Origin: Paratinospora sagittata
Taxonomy: Eukaryota > Streptophyta > Magnoliopsida > Ranunculales > Menispermaceae
Assembly (NCBI GenBank): GCA_035771175.1
Contig: CM069593.1
Location: forward strand, 19,993,956-20,057,955
Direction of reading: 5' to 3'
Length of the DNA: 64,000 bases
Shown here: one piece after another, positions 23,262 to 36,900 of the stretch
How positions within the stretch are numbered: the stretch's first letter is position 1
Layout of the letters: each line of letters opens with the position of its first letter
Notes under the pieces: generated by a model
Databases searched by the model: none
Told to the model about the DNA's origin: nothing
Seen by the model: only the letters and a program-made list of their open reading frames with translations
Made by a program: the position numbers and the translations under genes

Positions 23262-25818
23262 ACCATGCCCATACACAACATTTTATGAAATCGCTGCCCA
23301 CAAGACTGAAATGACTTGAGTTAGGTCAATCAACTAAGCCAAGCCCACCTTCGGAAGTGGGGTCATGCTACTATCACCAAACGAATTGTTAAGTTTGATT
23401 ATAACTAAGGTGACTAAACTCAAGTAGTTCTTTGTATTGCAACATGTACATAGTGTTCTCAATCTCAGCCCAGTTTCAAAATAATGTCCTATATCTTTGT
23501 CCAAACTTGACCTCGTTCAAATATGGAGCATATATTGTAATACCTGCTCTAATGCCAATACTTCTTAAGTATGGTGTGTTATTTTCATAATAATTTTAAT
23601 AATATATATATTTTTTTATTAGAAATTTTAATTTCCTACCCATATTATAAACACTTAAAAGAGTATTTTTAAAATAACTAAGTCTAACCAATTCAATTTT
23701 TCAGTTTCCACATTTTTCTTTATGTTTGTTTTAACTGATATATGCAACTGATAAAACTTAATTCTTTACGCACCTTTAAAATTAAAATAAAATAAATATA
23801 AATTATAAAATATAATTGTCAATCACGTGCATGTTCACTAGTGTTCTATAAAGCCAAAACTTTTTTTATGGATGGTGTGTTACTTTTATCATAATCTTTA
23901 TAATATCTTTTTTTAATCTATTAAAAATCTTAATTTTCAACCCATATTATAAACAGTTAAAGGGGTATATTTAAAACAATTAATTATAACCAACCCACTT
24001 TTTCAATGTTCACATTTTTCTCTATGTTTATTTCAACCGTTACATACAACCGATGAGACTTACTTCTAACAATAACGGTCAATCCTTTTCTAGTATATCT
24101 TAATCTTATAATGTAGTTTTGTCACACAAAAAAAAAAAAAAGGTTATAATGTATAATTTAATAGAACTAATACTCAATTTTTTTTTATATAGTCTATTTG
24201 TCTGTTAGAGTAGTATCTCTTTTGAATAAGGGGATGACTTAATAATTTTATCCTTATCCAAATCTGGATTGTTATATTAAAACTGCTTACTGGGTGCATC
24301 TAACCTGTTTTAAATTCCAGCACAAGAATCCAAGATCTCTATTCAACCATGGCAGGCTTGGCTGCCCTATTTTTATATTAGAAAATATTAATTTAATTAT
24401 AAAATATTATATAAAACATTAATATTTAATAGTTAGTCGTACATGCATTTACAAAAATTTTTGTTAAATTAACATTTTCCTTTTTTTATTAAAACACTCG
24501 AACTTATTCTAATTTGAGCTTAGAAAAATCTGGCAATAATTGGACTCCAACACCAGTTACTACTAACCTAATTAACCTTCATGAAAAACAAGAAGAATGG
24601 ATAAATCTTACAAAATAACACAAGGTGAACATTTCAAAACTCAATAGGGTTTATGATATATAACAACATCTTATGGCCCACTTTTTGTACATTAAAATTT
24701 GATGGGCCACTTTTAGGCCACAGTGCACTTCATTTTGATTGTAGTTACAATATATAATAAAAGCATATATGGCGTGGGCAGGTTCAAGAGCCACAAGTCA
24801 TATTTAACCTTTAAAATCTACCGATGATGTTATGGTTACATGACTTAAAAATTAAAATACAATTTAAAAAATAAAAGTCTAGAAAATAATATATATTTTT
24901 TTATAAATTTTAAAAAAATATTTTTAAATTTTAATTAATTAAACACATTTTTTCGTGTTTTTAAAATTTTAAATATGAAAAATTATTACTGACTCATGAT
25001 CCTTTTTGTGAATTATTGCAAGGGCCCTTTTTCCAAGTCAAGACAAAAGGAGCCACATCTAACCATTGATGCTACTCTGCAGTAATGGCCAAACCTTCCT
25101 TGGTGCGGCGGTGCCCGGACCTTTCTCACATTCATCTAAATTCCTATCTCCTTGGTTTCCTCTTTGGTCTTGAATTTCGGCTCGAACCCTCTATTCTTAA
25201 CTAAACAATAATTTACACTTAGTTCTGTGTGAAACGATAGATAAGAAGCAAATGCTCTCAAATATGAGACCCAAGCTCTCATAAGTCATACCACAAGACA
25301 AATAGTAATACCTAAGCTATACACGAGGTCGTTTCAGGGTAGTTTTCATTGTTGATACGTGTGAATCAAAATAATAATTTTATATTAAATATTAACAAAT
25401 TTATCATATAAAATATAAATAGTTTGCTAAGCCTAAAGATAGTAAAATTAGGCACAATATCAATAGTAGTTAAAAACCAGACCTGCCTAACTCACACAAC
25501 TCTACTATGTGATTGAGTTTATTTAACATTAATAAAGGTGTAAGACCATAGCAAGTTTTTGTTGAACTATGTTAGTCTCTCTTAATCAAATAAACAAAAT
25601 CATGGAAATACAGATTTTTTTCTTTTTTCAAACACCAGCTGTAGAGTGGGGGATCAGCCAAGAGAAAAGAAGACAAAAATCCAGTCAAACAAGTAGCAAA
25701 CTCATTGGTGCAATTGCAAGGCACCGTAAATTTTAGCAACTAAAACATTATAAACTTTTGATACAAATTAAGGAAATTACTCTATTTTTTGGCTGTATTG
25801 TCTATTTGCTTAAGCAAT
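23262..25818. other. Intergenic stretch with a diverged duplicated block
   Basis: No gene is visible. Two similar blocks of about 200 bp occur at about 23570-23770 and 23868-24075; both contain ATGGTGTGTTA, CCCATATTATAAACA and CACATTTTTCT in the same order. The remainder is AT-rich and includes the likely 3' UTR of the MFS gene. Confidence 0.6.
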
Positions 25819-27657
25819 CTATCTATCTGTGGTGGTTTTCTTTTCACCACTCCTCACTTCTGACCCTTCAATGCCATTCCCAGCTATGGCCATCTCAGTC
25901 TCTGCACTCTCTCTAAACTTCTTGTAAATATCACTCTTGTAGAATTTTCTTGTTCTCCACACTAGCAAAAGAGAAATAAAAGTCCCAAAAATAGTTACAG
26001 CAGTAATTATAATGAAAGACATTCTATAACATTGAACTCCTTTGCAACTCAAATCCTTCCCAGATTTCCTTACAAGACCCAATGCTTTCATTTGCTTGTT
26101 AGCTTCTTTATCGTAAAGATGCCCCGCGACACGCACGTTGAGGATATAGGACCCAATTGGGCTTGCCACAGATCCAAAATTGTATAAGGTGGAGTAGTAT
26201 TTGAGGCCAAAGATTTCAGATATGATAGCAAAGAGTAGAGGCCATTGGGCACCAAAACAGAAACCAATTATAACAGAGGCAACATAGACAGAGCCGGGAA
26301 ACGCAAAGGCGATAAGAAGATGCCCGACACATGAGAAGAGAAGAATCAATGTAAGCATCATAGGTCTAGGGAACTTGTATTTTGTTAAGAAGAATTCAGA
26401 TGTGAATCCGGAAGCAACTCGCCCGAGATAATTCCATATGCTTACGAGGGAAACGAAGGTGCTAACTCCACGAGACGAGTAGCCTAAAGATGAACCAATC
26501 TGACCCAAGTTGTCGATTGCAGTTAATGTTCCACCTACACCACAAATTGTTGCCAAAAAGAGAATTAACATGTCCACGCTTACTAGTGCTTGTAATATTG
26601 TGTAGTCTTCTCCTCTATTTGGTGGTTTGAACATAGTAGTCCAGCAAGAAGGGGAAGCTTTCTTCTTTATTGGATCAGATGAGACGGTTGTAATTGGCGG
26701 CGCAGGCGGTGGCGGTGGCGGTGGTGGTTGTGATTCAGACGCAACCGGCGGCTTTTCATCAATAACATTCACCTGAGAGTTAGGATTCTCCAAGGCTAAG
26801 GCTTGCTTATTCTTGGCTTTCCAGAGATCAATCTCTTCTTTAATAACAACTGCAACGGGTAGTAAAAGCATGACGACGACCACAGCAGCGCTTCCAGCAT
26901 ACTCGGGTCGAGTGAATCCAATTGTTTTCTGTACTATGATTATAACCATGAGAAACCCAGCAAGAGCCAGTGAGATATAGAGGAATTTGTAGAACACTTT
27001 GAGCTCATTTTCCTGTCTAACAACCTTCATGATTCTAATAGTATGAACTGATAACATAGATATCACAGCAGGAAGAAAACCTATTAACAGAATAAGACCC
27101 TTTGAATCATCTCCATACAAAGCACGATAAAGCTGAGTGATGATAGCACCACTAAGACCCACAAATCCCTTTAAAATCCCCAACACAACACCTCTGCTCT
27201 CAGGGAAGTTCTTGACACAAGTGACAAGTGAGCCAGTGTTTGCAAAAGATTGAGAATTAGCTCCAATGCATATATAAAGACACATCTGCCACACCGCCGG
27301 TTGGGATATACGGCCCGTTACGGCAAGCCAGATCATGAAGTATCCAGCGAAGTTCATGCCTGCGCCGATCACTAGCACCACCCACGGCGGAGTCACCTCG
27401 TTGATTAGTCCTGATAGGACTCCAACGTTTGCGCCCAAGTCTTTGAAGAAACTAAGCAAATTAAGAGTAGTTTGATCATACCCAAGAGAGATTTTAATGT
27501 CATTAGAGTATGAACCAAACATGTAAGTTGCTCCAGCAGCTGCCATGATTAAGAATGAGATGAACACCATGAACCATCTTCCTCGGTAGACCTGCCACGC
27601 TAGCCGGGCCAGCTCTCTGCGGTCAACGCCACCGGTGGTCGTCTCGGCCGCCACCAT
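25819..27657 (-). CDS. Nodulin-like / major facilitator superfamily membrane protein (NFD4-like)
   Basis: An uninterrupted frame of 612 codons runs from the ATG at 27655-27657 ([20 protein letters not shown]). The frame stays open 19 codons further upstream but has no earlier ATG. The N-terminal half is the nodulin-like domain: [60 protein letters not shown], then [20 protein letters not shown] and [19 protein letters not shown]. About twelve hydrophobic helices are visible. They are split by a cytoplasmic loop with a proline-run ([11 protein letters not shown], about residue 320) before the second half, which begins [20 protein letters not shown]. Relatives lie in plasma or internal membranes; substrates are mostly unknown, so I do not assign one. 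No intron interrupts the frame. Confidence 0.9.
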   Translation of the reverse strand: MVAAETTTGGVDRRELARLAWQVYRGRWFMVFISFLIMAAAGATYMFGSYSNDIKISLGYDQTTLNLLSFFKDLGANVGVLSGLINEVTPPWVVLVIGAGMNFAGYFMIWLAVTGRISQPAVWQMCLYICIGANSQSFANTGSLVTCVKNFPESRGVVLGILKGFVGLSGAIITQLYRALYGDDSKGLILLIGFLPAVISMLSVHTIRIMKVVRQENELKVFYKFLYISLALAGFLMVIIIVQKTIGFTRPEYAGSAAVVVVMLLLPVAVVIKEEIDLWKAKNKQALALENPNSQVNVIDEKPPVASESQPPPPPPPPAPPITTVSSDPIKKKASPSCWTTMFKPPNRGEDYTILQALVSVDMLILFLATICGVGGTLTAIDNLGQIGSSLGYSSRGVSTFVSLVSIWNYLGRVASGFTSEFFLTKYKFPRPMMLTLILLFSCVGHLLIAFAFPGSVYVASVIIGFCFGAQWPLLFAIISEIFGLKYYSTLYNFGSVASPIGSYILNVRVAGHLYDKEANKQMKALGLVRKSGKDLSCKGVQCYRMSFIIITAVTIFGTFISLLLVWRTRKFYKSDIYKKFRESAETEMAIAGNGIEGSEVRSGEKKTTTDR

Positions 27658-27732
27658 CTTGCTCCACACCTCCCTGTGACACACAAGACGTTTTGAATGT
27701 AATAGTGAAAACAAGGCTTGTAGAAATATTGT

Positions 27733-27751
27733 ATGTATATATATATATACT
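27733..27751 (-). promoter_or_regulatory. Possible TATA element of the MFS gene
   Basis: A TATATATATATA run lies 75-95 bp upstream of the MFS start codon on its coding strand. It could be the TATA box or just a dinucleotide repeat. Confidence 0.3.
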
Positions 27752-29217
27752 AAGGTCCTGTTTCTTAGGAGCAGGAATGGAGGAAATGAATGAGTTTATA
27801 TAGAAAAGAGAGTTGCGTAGATAAGGCTTCTAGAAAAGGAGGTAATTTCCTGCAGTAATAATATGAATTCTATAAAATTGAGACTCCTCTAGTAATGGTA
27901 AGGGTCCTCTATGGCAGTCCTGCTCCTGTTCTTGATTTTATTACTAATTAGAGAAAATATTTGAAAATCAAAGAATACATTTGGGAGTAGTGAAGGAGAC
28001 GGAGAGGTGAATCCAAAGAAGTAACTAAATGAAGGTAATTAGCAAAGGTAAGCTGTATTTTGGTTGTGATTAATATTATTATTATTTTTTTTTTTCTATT
28101 ATGACAAAAGTATTTTGTTTATTGGGAAGGGAACCATTGTTTTTTCTACTATTATGGGTCAAACAAGAAACTTTAGGCATTATTTAATTTTGCAACTGAT
28201 CACATTAACTAGTATTTTAAAAAAAATTCATAATTTAATGATTATATATTGATGTATTTAATAGTGTTTAAAATCATATTTTTTTTTAAATTAATTAACC
28301 TTGATTGGCCAACTGCTACATAAATTTAGGACAGAAAGTACTCTTATGTAGGGCATGCACCAATCAAATTTGATGGTACACCACATCACATGCATGCATA
28401 TGTACATGCTAGTAATTGTACTGTCCTGACCGACATAAATTTTGTTCAAAATTAAAGGAGCTTCGTGTGAGACATCGCTACTCGTCCACTTGCTCTTCTC
28501 ACCTCAACCTTCATCCATCTTCTGAATTACTCTCTGATTAATTAATTAATTTCTTGATTAATACATACCTATACTTAATTAAATTAGGTACGTATGGAAT
28601 ATGCAATTAATTGTACAGTGATGTGGGTGTAGCATATTGTCCTATTTATGTGTATGTTATAAAGATGAAGATCACTACATCATTAATTATTATCACGTTA
28701 GTCAGCATGCAAAACCATATATATATATATATATATATAAGAGATATAACATTGAGATTAATATTTTTGTTATAGCTCTTTGTATAAAGTAAGAAAGGGA
28801 TTTAAGCTGATAAAAAAAAGCCCTAAATTAGTTAACAGTAAATTAGGCAACATATATAAATTGTGTTTGTGTGACGAAAAAAAAAATAATAATAACGGTG
28901 ATAATAACAAAGGTTGAGAAAGAAGGTAATTGGTATGATCTCTCATTTTCGTTTCATTAATGCACTGTTGAAAAAAGCTAGAGGGCATATCAATCACATA
29001 TTCAATATGCATTTTTCCAAACTTATCATATCGTATTCATAAAAAAAGAAAAAAAAAAAACTTGTTATTATTAATAGACTGATCACTATATATAGTTTGT
29101 TAATTAATTCGTTATGAATCCTCATGATGCTTGTTAATGTCATGGATCATTAATTTTATAATTTTTGTAAAAGAAAAAGATAATGAACGATATAATTAAT
29201 ATCGTCCTTTCTTACAT
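27752..29217. other. Upstream intergenic stretch of the MFS gene
   Basis: AT-rich DNA with a TA microsatellite at about 28720-28738. No coding region or RNA gene recognised. Confidence 0.6.
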
Positions 29218-29220
29218 TTA

Positions 29221-29636
29221 AGGTGCGTTTGGTGGCAAAATAGAATATGATTAATTTTATGAGATTGAATTAAATTGAATTGAACTGAACTAAAAATAAT
29301 GTATCATGTGTTTGGTATAACACATGAGATTAAAATAAAATTTAATTAAATAAATTTTTTAAGCTTTTTTTTTAAATTACATTAAAAAAAATTAACAACA
29401 ACAACAACCAAGGATTTTAAACCTAGTTTTTTATTTTATTTTTTTGTACAAAGAAAGAAGAAAAAGAAGATGATGACAAAGAAGATGACGAAAAAGAATG
29501 GTAAAAAAATAATAATAATAAAATAAAATAAAATTTCAGGATGGATAAAATAGTGGATGGAATTATTTGTAATCCTATCTCACCTGTCTTCGAACGATGG
29601 GATAAGTCGATCCTATCCCTTTTACCAAACGCACCG
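29221..29636. mobile_element. Tourist-like MITE, about 416 bp
   Basis: The ends are inverted repeats GGTGCGTTTGGT (left) and ACCAAACGCACC (right), flanked by TTA on both sides (29218-29220 and 29637-29639), the 3-bp duplication typical of PIF/Harbinger elements. The interior is A-rich with GAA and ATAAA runs and no coding sequence. Confidence 0.75.
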
Positions 29637-29639
29637 TTA

Positions 29640-30497
29640 ATACCATAATATATCTTTCAAATTAAAAGCAGATAATTATTACAGAGGGAGGATATGCAAA
29701 TCCAACCTCAATCATCATTCTTTAATTACATCATTTTTTAAGAAAAAAAAAATCATATAGTATTGACTAACAGCTTGAAATAATTATTTAGACAAAAGGA
29801 GATAAAGGCATTGACTTCCACTGTAGATAGTAGCTAGACTTCCTTGCTTCCTTTTTCAACAAAATACTATATATTTTCTAATTGATAAATCACATATATT
29901 TCAATACGACTTTGTCATTAATTAAGAATCTTACATAATTAACTAATACATCACATTATTTAATGTATGATTGCCCATAATAAATGTTTCTTCCAGCTGA
30001 AGGCCACATTTCAAATGTAATTAAAATGTTTCCCTTTGCTTGCTTGTGGATAAACAAAAAAAAAAAATCCATTGAAAATGAAGATGAATTTCCAGCATAG
30101 TGTCCTCGTCACCTATATGTATAGTTCAAATAATTATTTGGTCAATGCCCCCATAGTTACGCTGCATTAATATAATCTACATGTCCCTCTCGTTTTATAA
30201 ATTCAAATCAATTAATCTTCTAATTTCCACATTGACAAAAATGTTATTTTTTGACCCTTCAAACATTATGGTTGGTGGATGTTCTCTACATTAATTTATT
30301 TCAGTCATCACAAGGATTCTTTTCTTTATCATTAACGCTGACGTATATATATCCCACCTATTAATTGCATCATCAACCAATTTTTATTTTATTTTATTGA
30401 AATTTTAAATATCTTATCATAAGATGATTAATTGCGTACTATGAGCATTATTTAAAAAATAATAAAATTAAGCTGTGTAATAAGTAGATATGTATTG
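29640..30497. other. Intergenic stretch
   Basis: AT-rich, with nothing recognised on either strand. Confidence 0.55.
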
Positions 30498-30634
30498 TTA
30501 CTTGGAGAGTGCGGGCATGTCTCCATCTTGTGACACCTGGACATTGTCCAGGTTCAACTTCTTCGTCTTAGCGAGACGTACGGCAGATGCAATTACCGGA
30601 ACAGTTACGTGCCGAATTTTGAGTTGTCGTTGCT
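30498..30634 (-). pseudogene. Isolated exon-like fragment, function unknown
   Basis: On the minus strand, after a plausible acceptor (TTTCAACAG), a 45-codon frame begins QRQLKIRHVTVPVIASAVRL, contains AKTKKLNLDNVQVSQDG and ends DMPALSK, then TAA. Its base composition is clearly richer in GC than the surrounding DNA and its amino acid make-up looks coding. I could not find a preceding exon in phase upstream. It may be the last exon of an unrecognised gene, a captured gene fragment or chance. Confidence 0.3.
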
Positions 30635-33600
30635 CTGTTGAAAGATACGATTTTTAATTATTCCTTGTGTTACTTTCGTTCTTTGAATGAGGTTTTCAGT
30701 TTGGAAAATTCCATAACTTATCTCTCTATTGATAATTTCGATATAAAAGTAATCTCTATAATTAGGGTTATATCTTGATACACATAGATTCGTTGTACTA
30801 TTCAAGTTATATGTCATTTCTTAGTTTTCATAAGGATAGTATTTGGGTCAGAATTGGAATTGCCAAAGATATATATATTTGAAACTTTTTTATTTCCTAT
30901 TTTATTACATCTAGAAGCAAAATGAGAAACAAAAGCTTCACTTTCTTGCCGTGACCGCATGGATCTAATTTTAAAGGACAAAACAGATATATAATTTAAG
31001 CATTTGAAAGAGACCGAAATGCAATGTCACCATTGAATTGATGCAAACGTTATTGTAAAAAATTCTTTGGGGGTGACTTTTTATTAGGTTGACCTACAAG
31101 TTGATCATCAGTCGCGTATTTGGATAACGCCAGAACTTAAATTATTCCATTAAAAGATAGGATAATTAGGTAAAGAAATAAATCTCTGTATTTTTTATTT
31201 TTATTTTTTGAAATAAAAAAACTCTCAAAACTCAAAAAAATTAATTAGGTTAGTAGATTTTTGAAGCATCATGGTCTTCACAGTTCTTATTGCAGTTGGT
31301 GCGTGCTTAAAGCAACAAATTTTCAAATATCTTATACCTAAGTCCTATATTGTAGTATCATTGAGTCTAGCTGATGGGTGGTGATTAATCTGTTTCTAAA
31401 GGATGAAATACCTCGGAGAATGGGTTAAGGGTGCGTTGTACTATCTGTTTTGTTTCTTCTTAAAAATAAAAAATTAATTAAGTTTACAAGAAATTAAAAA
31501 TATTGGAAAAACTATTTGTTGGGTACCTCATTATAACCACCATGATGTCTCCCCAAACTCCCTTCAATTATATTTAAAAATTTTAGGTTGCATTTTATTT
31601 GTGATTCTAATACAATTTTTTTTGAAAATATGAAAAATGCGATTATTTAGTTAAAACCCAAAAATAATTTTTTAAAATTTACAAAAAAAATGATACAATG
31701 CTATTTTTTTGAGTTTTTACTTTTTAAATTGTGTTCTAGTTTTGGAATTAAAAACCAAATTTAACGTTAGCATTTTTTCCTTTAGCATAGCGCTACATGT
31801 ACCCAAAAGTAATGGTCAAGGATTAAATTTGGGTGCATGGCTCACCATTACGTGTACATGATCAGGTTCATATCTTACTCAAATCTCACTGATCCCTCTT
31901 TATCTCCCTTCTAATACTAGCCTCAAATGAATGGCTTGCTAATTAAAGAGACCCACCCCACGAATAGTGTATTAATCAAGAAAAGTCATGCCAATCCTTC
32001 CAAGCCCACCCCAATTGCATCACTTGGGTAAGAAATAAGAAAAGCTACCGATGACTTTGGTAACAAAGCAGAAGAAACAAAGAATAACGACTCTCAGCTC
32101 AAAAAGACTTGGTTGTGAGTGGGTGCAGCAAATAAGTCTGATTACAATTAGTCAATGAGTACACACGTCGTGTTGAGTTATGCTTTGTGCCCACAATTCA
32201 AGGGAAATCAATCACTTGTCGTTGTGGGCGAGCGAGGGCAAGGTCGGTGGTGGAATCTTCAACTTTCAACTTTGCTGGTCTTGGCATGCATTTGGCTAAT
32301 TGAATACGTTGAAAATAAAGAAGAGTATGTTATTATTATCTTTTGTTTTTTGGGGCTAAAGATGTCATGCAATGGATTTGCTGGATTCTTTTCTTTCTCC
32401 GCCAAATCTGTACACTCTTCTCATGGATTTTCTTTCTTCAAGAATCGCATCTTTAGTCGTTGGAGAAACCCAGAAAATATGGCACTTAACCAGTTGACTG
32501 CCCCTTCGAATTCACATTGATGACTTCAAGTAACTAGAACTGATCGAGAATTTTCTTTTTTTCTTTTTTTTTTTTGCAAATTCAAATATTATATGTTTGA
32601 TAACTTTGACTGTTCAGTATATTGAACAATCAAGGTGAGGCTTTTTATTCGATTTGGTGTGCCCCTTTTTGTTATTTTGATTAGTTGAAAAATGTTTAGG
32701 TAATATTATCACACTTCGCAGATGTGATAAGGACCTCATCGAGCATATTCTAACCACTATGATTCTATAATATTATCTCATCCCAGTACACAGTCCACTC
32801 AACAGTGTTTAGTACCGTAAGATTATTTGTCCACACTTTTCACACATGAACAGTGCGGACAAATAATTTCGGGGGTACGAGACGTCTTTATGTGGTGGGT
32901 TGTACATCAGAATGAGGCAATATTATGTTGTGTTATAACTGAAATACGCTCGAGTAAGAGGTACTCATCATATTTACGGGGTGTGACAGATATCTTCATA
33001 AAATACGTTTTTGGAGATACCCTATTTTATGCTCCTTCTAATTTATGTATAGTTTTCCATAGGAGGGGTAACCATTTGAGTTGAGAGGCTGAATTACCCA
33101 ACATTAGATTGGGCAAATGACAAACTTGAGTGGCATAAGTTTTTAAAAAAAGTTTATTATTCTGTTTTTCCTTAAATAAAAACTAGTCACATATCTTTAA
33201 AATGTCTCGTGAGACTCTCAAACAAAAACAAAGGCATTGTGATTGACGCTTTTCTTATTTTTCACTTTTTATAAAAAGCTAAGCTTGACCTGTTTACTTT
33301 CACTAATCTACCACAGTTTGAAGAAGCCGCTAAAAACAGCAGCCTTTCCAGTCTGCTTCTCAGTTACAATCATTTAAATAAATAAATACAAATTTAAGCA
33401 ATTTTTAAATAACGTTCTCAAACAAATTATTAACAACCTATTATATAAGCACTTTCTCGGTAAGCACTTCTACCATCCTTTCCTATGAAAGGAACTAAAA
33501 TTTCTTCAACAAGAGAATTTAACTTTTAAGAGACCAATTTAACCATCCGACTACCATTTCGCCCCTTTTTAATCATATGTAAATATAAAACTTCAAAAAA

Positions 33601-33977
33601 ATGAAAAATGGCTTTTTTACATAACAGCAATTACATCTACACTATCATAAAATGATCAAACTACAATACCAAAACGTGGGAACCAGAGGTTGCGCCTTTC
33701 TCGTAGTCCTTGTTTTGAGTGATCTGAAAAGTGATTTTTCTAGTTTTCAGAATATGATGGGTGTAAGAGTGACAATCATACTACTGAAGAATTTAAAACA
33801 TTTTGTGTACAATTAAAAGATGATTATGCATAGAAGTTTGTAAAGAATATGTATGTATGATACATTTGTCATAACTTACACTACTGTACGTGAGATGGTA
33901 CAGAATTCAACCAAAGGTTGAAGTGCATTTTTTTAATGGCATGTTGAATCATATATACGAGATGCCCTATTTTTTAA
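30635..33977. other. Intergenic stretch with two hairpins
   Basis: No supportable gene. Inverted repeats are visible at about 31793-31861 and 32812-32878. The longest open frame (32155-32520, plus) has no recognisable domain and is probably chance. The last few hundred bases likely include the 3' UTR of the downstream minus-strand gene. Confidence 0.5.
32812..32878. repeat. Inverted repeat with 26-27-bp arms
   Basis: GTACCGTAAGATTATTTGTC and the following CACACT pair with AGTGCGGACAAATAATTTCG and the following GGGGTAC across a 14-base loop, with a few mismatches. It could be a remnant of a foldback transposon or form a structured RNA. Confidence 0.6.
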
Positions 33978-36900
33978 CTAATCAGGTAGAAAGGGTAATC
34001 GAGCAACACTAGTTCCTCCCCCTCCACCTGTTAAAAAATTAGAGCCCAGAATCTGGTCCTTCTGTCTTCTTGAAGTAGATCCAGAGCTTTTCATATAAGA
34101 AGTCTTCTTGCTTAGCCTTTGTGGGAGAATCTGCAGCCTAGGGTTCATCTCAGTGCCTGACTTCTCCGCGGCCAATTGGTAGCTCTCCACAAGCTCCATT
34201 TGTCGCGCAATAATCTCAGAGCACCTTGGAAGTAGTTCTACAGGCTCTCCACCAGGAATCACTATATACTCGATCGCAAGTCGCACCTCCTGAGGAAGAG
34301 TTCCATAAGATGTTTAGGGCTCAATCAATGTTTATCTTTCCGCAATCTATAATGATTGATCTTTGCCATAATCATCAACATTATGGTTCACTAATGATGG
34401 AGAATTTAATACAAAATTTCTACATGAATGTCAACCATAATTCATATCACAAATACAACAAAAAATAATTCTGCACCATCATAAGCAATAATCATAAATA
34501 ACCAATTGGAGCCAAGTGTTGCAATTGGTGGAGAGTTAGGCCTGAATCAGAGAGATTCACTAGAAGTCACCATTGATCATCTGATCTAAGCATCCATCTT
34601 ATACACCTAATGCTGCCACTTGATTGAAAAATCAAATAGACAAAAGTGGTATGTTTCCTAATGGCCAATATTGGTAGGTAACACACGTATACAGCAGTAT
34701 GCACCATAGTGCTTGAATATCCGAACAAAAAATTATGACGGGTAGGCAAAGTCTAAATACATCATATGGATTTTGTCAACCACATCTAGTTCTCTCAACT
34801 TGGAAAATGAGGGTCTCTAATTCATAGACAGGAGTTATAAAAGGTAAAAGTTGGCCAGTTGCAATTGATATTGATGAAATAGTTAGAAGAAATCTATTTC
34901 TATAGTATCAAAATATCCTCAAAAAATATAGGTACATAAATATGTCACCAAAGCCAACCCCATGAAGTTGGTAAAGGCTTAGTTGATTTGAGTGAGAATA
35001 AACTTGTTGCCAAAAGGGCAAAAGGGGAAGAAAACATGGTAATGTACAAAAGAAAATATATAACCAAAGGAAAAGAGACTTAAGAAACTAACTAGCAGAA
35101 CAGAACTTACAATGACATTACATCCCCCTAGGTGAAACAGATCACATACTTATCTCAGATATTCATAAAATGCCTAGGCATTGCATTAATAAATAGCATG
35201 CCTGTTGCCTTTTTTTTTTTTTTTTTTTTTGAATAACCTCTGTGCCTAGGTAGTAACCCACAGGTGATGCTGAAAAAATGAGCAATCACCATGGGTCTTT
35301 AAGGCACCTAAAGGACTCATAGCCCACCAATGTGGAATCTTTTAAACACACACACACACTTACTCACTCACACCCACCAATGCCTGTTGCCTTTTTATTA
35401 GTGTTGCATTTAGCAATTTTTCTTGCTTAGGCGAGGTGGAACCCAGGTGTATCCTAGGTGATAAGAATTAAATAAATTACATAATGTATTTACAAGATAT
35501 ATTTTGCATATAATATTAAGTATTTAAGGATGATGAAACTAAAACAACTTATATATATATATATATTCCTGATGAATTTTTTAAATCTTAGAAAAGTGTA
35601 TCTCTAAAAAAAATTAAAACCTCAAAGAATAATAATAATGCTGTAAAAACTCTCATTATTCACTATATTGAATGGTGAATTTGTTATAAGAAAATACATT
35701 GAGTTGAAGATTAACAAGTCCTTCTAGCTTTGATCCATATGCTAAAAAAAAGAGAGACAAATGTAAGACAGTTTAAGATTTCCTTCTTATACTTCTTTAC
35801 AATGTTTCATAAATTCTTATGAAGTGTTTAAAATCTCAAAAACTATAAAGAAGCCCCCTACTGCCTGCCTAGAGAACTGAAGTGCCTAGGAAAGTTTAAG
35901 GTGAACATGCCTAGGCAATGGCAATCATACCCAGACAATATTGCTTTTTATCCATAACTATAAAAGGGGATCAAATCTTAAGTCTTAAAAAGCAAATGCT
36001 ATGATGTGGTTCTAATTATTTGGGGTAAGCTACATCTGATGGAAAGAAGTTGACAAATGTGCCTTGAATGGAAAGATGGATAAATTCATAAAAGTTCAAC
36101 TATGATAAATTACTCAACCATGTGGCAATCATGCAGAGTTGGCACGCACCAAAATGCACTATGACCCAAAAGTGACAGTGTCACATTGATGCATGATGTG
36201 CGTCAACATATTTTTTTTAAAGTAAGCTGGGGATCAAATCCATGACCTTACCACCTTAAAATCCATTATGAAACCACAGAGCTATGGTATTTTATAAGGA
36301 TTAGTCCTTGCATGATAAAATGGCATAACAGAATTCAAAAGGTAAGAAAATTCATAGTACAGGATATGCACCTCCAAGGCATCAATTTCCTCTAATGAAG
36401 GTTTCCTTTGTGGTGCATCATCTTCAATTTCAACATCAGTAGCAAAATGGTTGAGCGAACAACTTGATGATGGACCAAATGATTCCATGCCAAGAATCAC
36501 ACGAAGTGCCTTGACCATTTGTGCCATGGTATTTGACTGCAGTTTGAAAAATAGAAGCAAACTATTTAGAAATTAGAATTAGTCTATCTCTGCTAATTGA
36601 TAAGATGGAAGCATAGTACCTTAATCACAAATACTGGCAACTGATGGAACTTAGCTACACTGCGAATCCAGGGGTTCTGCTTCAGTTCCAAACTTGATGC
36701 CAGAATTGCATCAGCCATTCCAATGTCTTTAGTGACATCTATATCATCCTCTAGCCCCATTACTTGTGCCACTTGCAACAAATCGGCTTCCAGTATCTAA
36801 AATGAATCATTTGGTAGTTATTTTCCTCAGCTTTTTTTTTTCTTCACATAAAACTCTCTAGTAGAAACTAGAAGCCTCATAATTATGTTGTTTACAGCAT

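Noticed and set aside
27658..27714. Longer N-terminus for the MFS protein
   Set aside because: The extension has no ATG (it starts at TTG); the first ATG at 27657 gives the usual N-terminus of the family.
31793..31861. Imperfect inverted repeat ACATGTAC...GTGTACAT
   Set aside because: Arms are short and interrupted; weaker than the hairpins reported and likely chance in AT-rich DNA.
32155..32520. 121-codon open frame on the plus strand
   Set aside because: No domain, no homology I recognise, low-complexity hydrophobic composition and no splice partners; expected by chance in a long intergenic stretch.
35390..35950. Recurring CCTAGGC motifs in an SPD1 intron
   Set aside because: Probably fragments of an old dispersed repeat, but I could not define ends, orientation or a target duplication.
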